Position numbers and translations under genes: made by a program
Assembly (NCBI GenBank): GCA_038503065.1
Contig: JBCAMK010000011.1
Span: 620,001-684,000 of the forward strand
DNA from: Paragyromitra xinjiangensis
Lineage: Eukaryota; Ascomycota; Pezizomycetes; Pezizales; Discinaceae
Direction: 5' to 3'
Length of the DNA: 64,000 nt
Part shown: in pieces, positions 60,870 through 64,000 of the stretch
Layout: every line of letters starts with the position of its first letter
Position numbering within the stretch: position 1 is the stretch's first letter
Notes under the pieces: model-generated
Seen by the model: only the letters and a program-made list of their open reading frames with translations
What the model was told of the DNA's origin: nothing
Database searches by the model: none

Positions 60870-61331
60870 GTGAATATTTGTAAAAACAAAAAAACTGGGG
60901 GAGGTTTATGATTGTTCATGATTTGACTAGGGATTTTTTTTCTTTCTTCATGTTCTTTTTCTCTCTGGGGGGAATCATCAAGATAATAAGGGCATGGGGA
61001 GAAGAGGAGTTTAAAAATGTACATTTATATACATCCCCTTTTTTGTCTCACCGTATTCATGCTTTATCTTGATGTTTCTCTTTTCCTTGTAAATTCCTTT
61101 ATCTATTTTTTCTTGGATACTTTTGTTGATAGATTGCACAAAATCTCTCCTCTCTACTTGATGAGATGTTGTGTTTTCCCACACTGTATTTTAACCTGTG
61201 CATTATATGGTTCAGAACTGGTGAACGAATTCGGAAGTGACCTCGGAATGCCAAGCCCCGTCACGTCAGCCCAACTACATACTTCGTCCGTCAAGCAAAC
61301 ACGCGTCTCCAACTACACAATAGCTCCCATA
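60870..61331. other. Intergenic between RRM gene and MIS18
   Basis: T-rich 3' region of the RRM gene and upstream region of MIS18. An in-frame ATG at 61248 could lengthen Mis18 by 28 residues. Confidence 0.5.
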
Positions 61332-62862
61332 ATGACCACAAACCCCTCGGCCCCCGACGAGCCTATCATTTCTCAGGCTCGTGAAACATCACCTTTCTTC
61401 TCCCTCCCTAATGAAGATGGAAGCAACACCCACCCAGCGTACGACCCCGACCAGTGCCACCAATATCCACCCGTAACACTGTCATGTGCCCATTGCGAAC
61501 GTATCGTTGGGGATAGCTCAGCTTTCTTATTCGCAACCCGTCAGATGGGAACGATTACGCTGAGTCGGATGGTGTCTATTACTGTTGGTTTTGGCGGGCT
61601 GAAGACAAGTTTGGAGGGGGAGTGGGACGAATTCTGGTACAGTAGGCTTGTTTCCTGTGTATTCCTGAAAGGCATTTGGAGGCTAATTTGGAGTTGTGCT
61701 TATGGAGGTGGTGATGGACGTATAGTAACTATAAAGACATTACATGCGGGAAATGTACCACTGCGCTAGGGAAGATGTACTACGCGACAACCTCAAAACT
61801 TTCTACCTTACAGTAAGTCTCTCTCTTTACTTTATTTTGGTGATGCCTAGTAATGCCCAAATTTCCAGAAATAAATACACTCTGCACCTAACAGCTCTTT
61901 CATTCTACCACCACGCCTCTGGTACTCCCTCCCTCCCCATCGCCGCTACCTCCGAAATATACGCCCAACTCCATCCTTCACCTGAGGCTCTTGCAGAGAA
62001 TATAGACCACATTATGACTATCTGTGTCATGCTTCGCGAGGAACAGGGGGACATCATCCGGGAACTAAAGAAGCTTGGAGCTTCAACAGGGTTTGATGTG
62101 GATCTAGAAGATGGTGGAACAGGTGGAGATGGCTCGGACACGAGGGATGACTGGAAGGAGAAAGTGCAAGCGCTAGATGAACTTATGGAGAAAATTAAGA
62201 GTCTGGAAGAAACGGTTGAACGGATGAAGATGGGGTCGGCCAACGAGGGAAAAGCGAAAGATCATGCACCAGCGATACAGGAAGTACTGGGAGGTAGGGC
62301 GAACGTGGTTTCAGAGGATCATCAAGGTGAGGAAGAGCTCGGGGTGTTGAAAGAACCGCGGAGGAGGAAGCAGTCGGATGATATAGTTACGAGTGGCTTT
62401 TTGCTGCAACCACTACTGGCTTCACGACGACAAGAGAAGAAAGCAAACCGAACTCCTCCGCCAGTATATAAAAGGAAACGGAAGTCAACCAATGAAAGTG
62501 CCATAGCAACGGCAGCAGGTAAACAGGTGCATGTTGACCAATCCAGCACTGTTGCGGGGAACCCTAGGCCTCGATCTCAATCGCAGTCCCGGCGTAAATC
62601 GAAGAAGGAAGTGCCGAATTCTCAAAGCGCAGACGAGGCAGAGGCGTCTGTAGAAGAAATCCCAGGTCCACTTTTCCGAGCAAGCGTCAACAATGATGAG
62701 TGCGAGGAGGGGGAAGAGGAGGGGGAAGAGGAAGATGAAATAGAAGAAGATCGGATAAAATCTCCAGCCGAGAAGCGGAGAAAGGGTATCGCTGTTTCTA
62801 TCGTGTCTAAAAAGGAAGTCGCTGGGAGAAGGGTTTCGCAAGTGAGAAAAGGGCACAAATAA
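61332..62862 (+). CDS. MIS18: Kinetochore/centromere licensing protein Mis18
   Basis: Exons 61332-61636, 61726-61812 and 61869-62862 give 461 aa. The Yippee/Mis18 zinc fold is complete only after splicing: CAHC (C52, C55) followed by GDSSAFLF, and CGKC (C109, C112) in YKDITCGKCTTALGK, the second pair lying in the 87-nt middle exon. After the fold comes a helical region (LSFYHHASGTPSLP, then a coiled coil around LKKLGAS to ETVERMK), then a long charged, probably disordered tail with an acidic run and a basic C-terminus. In fission yeast Mis18 works with Mis16 and Scm3 to load the centromeric histone H3 variant. The tail is much longer than in S. pombe Mis18. The donor of intron 1 (GTACAG) is atypical, but the spliced zinc ligands support it. 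Confidence 0.85.
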
Positions 62863-63549
62863 GGGAAAAGTATGCCTAACTTTTAAGGGTCTTTGGAAGT
62901 GTTTTTTTTGGGTGTATTATATAATTATTGGGCTCGCAGGTTTCGTCTATCTCTTTAGATGCCTTTATACCAAGACTCGCGGTTAAAAATATTTATCCTT
63001 CGTTTCTGCCATGGAAGCGGATTCCCATGAAGAGAAGACTAGTTATAGGCGTTCATATTGGCAAAGGTTCCACCCTTTCTGTAGGCCTAGTAAGATATCC
63101 TTAGAACTATTAGAAAGAAGCCAACAGTGGTAACCTTATTCCCGGTAGGGGAATGTTTCATGTCATCTCATTTTTAATCATGATACATCACTCGGAGACA
63201 TATATCCCGTATCATTTGTTCTTTTTTGTGCTTTTGTTTATTATTTCTAGCCTTCTCTATGGGTTAGACACATAGATATTTCATTAGGTCTAGATCTTCC
63301 CATCAGTTAATCTAGGCACTTTCAATACGGGTTGCTGAATGGGGTGGTTTGGTTTCAATATACTATGGGTATTGTTGTTCGATGTTATCCAAAGCCTTCT
63401 AGTTAATAGGTAGCTTTTGCTCGCTGAGGCGAAAATTCTAAGGAGAAATTAATTAGGCCCGATGTTATACAATGATATATGCTAACACAAATTTTGAGTG
63501 GGGTAAGAAACGATACAAAGTTCGATGATAATTGCAGTAAGCCGCCTGA
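62863..63549. other. Intergenic downstream of MIS18
   Basis: No gene is seen. One minus-strand bipartite motif at 63178-63194. Confidence 0.5.
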
Positions 63550-64000
63550 CAGCAGCTTGGAATTAGAAATAAAGGTCGACTAGACCGACATCCAGATATT
63601 TGCGCGGTCAAGACTTTCGAAGCGGCAAAAGCCAGCGCTTGCAGATGGGGTTATTTCAAATATTACAAAAAGGTGATAGCATGTAAGTTCGTGAAGGTTT
63701 ACTACTTCGGGTTAATGGCTGATCGATTTAGGTACTTGCTTGTAAAGTTCCAGATCGATCATATCTTTGGCCAACCTAGTCATAAGGAAATGCGAAAAGC
63801 ACTGGAGACCATACCTACTGGCTCATATAGGACATTCGCGGAAGCGATGAAGATAATTAATTGCCAAGAGGGCGGTAAAGAATTGGCTCTAAGCGTTCTA
63901 GGATGGATTGTTAAAACTACATGCCCGCTATACTCATGTGGCCGTTTTGAAGTCGTGTTACCTAAGCTGGCAAGATCTGGTGAGAAAGCCATTTCTATTG
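63550..64000 (+). CDS. Partial NACHT/ankyrin-type (STAND, fungal NLR-like) protein, runs off the window
   Basis: The plus strand is open from just after a TGA (63547-63549) to the window end. From the ATG at 63715 the translation resembles the segment that follows the NACHT domain in fungal NACHT-ankyrin/WD proteins. It reads RFRYLLVKFQIDHIFG, then KEMRKALETIPTGSYRTF, AEAMKII..Q, then ELALSVLGWIV and CPL. In intact proteins this reads LLAQLHLDSL...ALK.LPTG...AM.RI..Q...LA..VL.WI...RPL. Such STAND NTPases act in heterokaryon incompatibility and innate-type responses. The nucleotide-binding part should lie upstream but is not recognisable before 63550. The gene may therefore be an exon after an unseen intron, or a 5'-truncated relic. 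Confidence 0.5.

Noticed and set aside
1..64000. CRISPR arrays, rRNA genes, bacterial operons, viral or retrotransposon coding regions
   Set aside because: I looked on both strands and saw no spaced repeats, rRNA cores, reverse transcriptase or integrase motifs. The DNA is eukaryotic nuclear with spliced genes.

Overview
This is eukaryotic nuclear DNA, most likely from a filamentous ascomycete (Pezizomycotina). The coding exons carry short GT..AG introns (36 to 207 nt) with fungal branch sites, and the gene set fits: a Zn2Cys6 regulator with a fungal-specific domain, GT34 MNN10, PEX5, an FHA-kinase-FHA Rad53/Chk2, Spo11, Mis18 and SRP72. Gene density is low (about one gene per 4 kb), and the long AT-rich spacers carry short recurrent motifs and decayed elements. 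This would suit an early-diverging group such as Pezizomycetes, but that placement is inference. Gene models were spliced by hand, and exon coordinates are given in each entry.

Layout. 0.6-5.2 kb: a small spliced membrane protein (+), an APH-fold phosphotransferase (-) and a secreted or membrane-anchored kelch protein (-). 5.2-9.7 kb: gene-poor. 9.7-21 kb, all on the minus strand: a type II membrane protein, SRP72, SPO11 and MNN10. 21-28.5 kb: gene-poor, with a 70-aa Cys-rich protein and a broken second copy of the APH gene. 28.6-35.4 kb: a conserved Pro/Ser-rich protein (-) divergent from RAD53/CHK2 (+). 37-44 kb, plus strand: a small Cys/His protein, PEX5, and a glutaredoxin-fold (SH3BGR-like) protein with a very acidic tail. 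44-47.8 kb: a tandem pair of tRNA-Thr-like/hairpin units and a foldback element. 47.8-50.8 kb: a 929-aa protein of unknown function (-). 50.8-55.4 kb: gene-poor. 55.4-62.9 kb, plus strand: a Zn2Cys6 factor, a mitochondrial two-RRM protein whose start codon is split by an intron, and Mis18. The right edge holds part of a NACHT/ankyrin-type (STAND, fungal NLR-like) gene.

The genes are mostly unlinked housekeeping functions (secretion and targeting: SRP72, MNN10, PEX5; chromosome biology: SPO11, RAD53, MIS18). No metabolic cluster is visible. The most unusual material is non-coding. (1) Two tandem units at 44.96-45.52 kb each encode a tRNA-Thr(AGU)-like body with a 4-nt insert exactly at the canonical intron site, followed by a perfect hairpin and a T-run. 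The predicted pol III transcript is nearly identical between copies while the flanks have diverged. (2) A bipartite motif, CGAGTGAT-N5-ATGA, occurs eight times without mismatch, always between genes. (3) The palindrome TACATGTA occurs twelve times, also only between genes.
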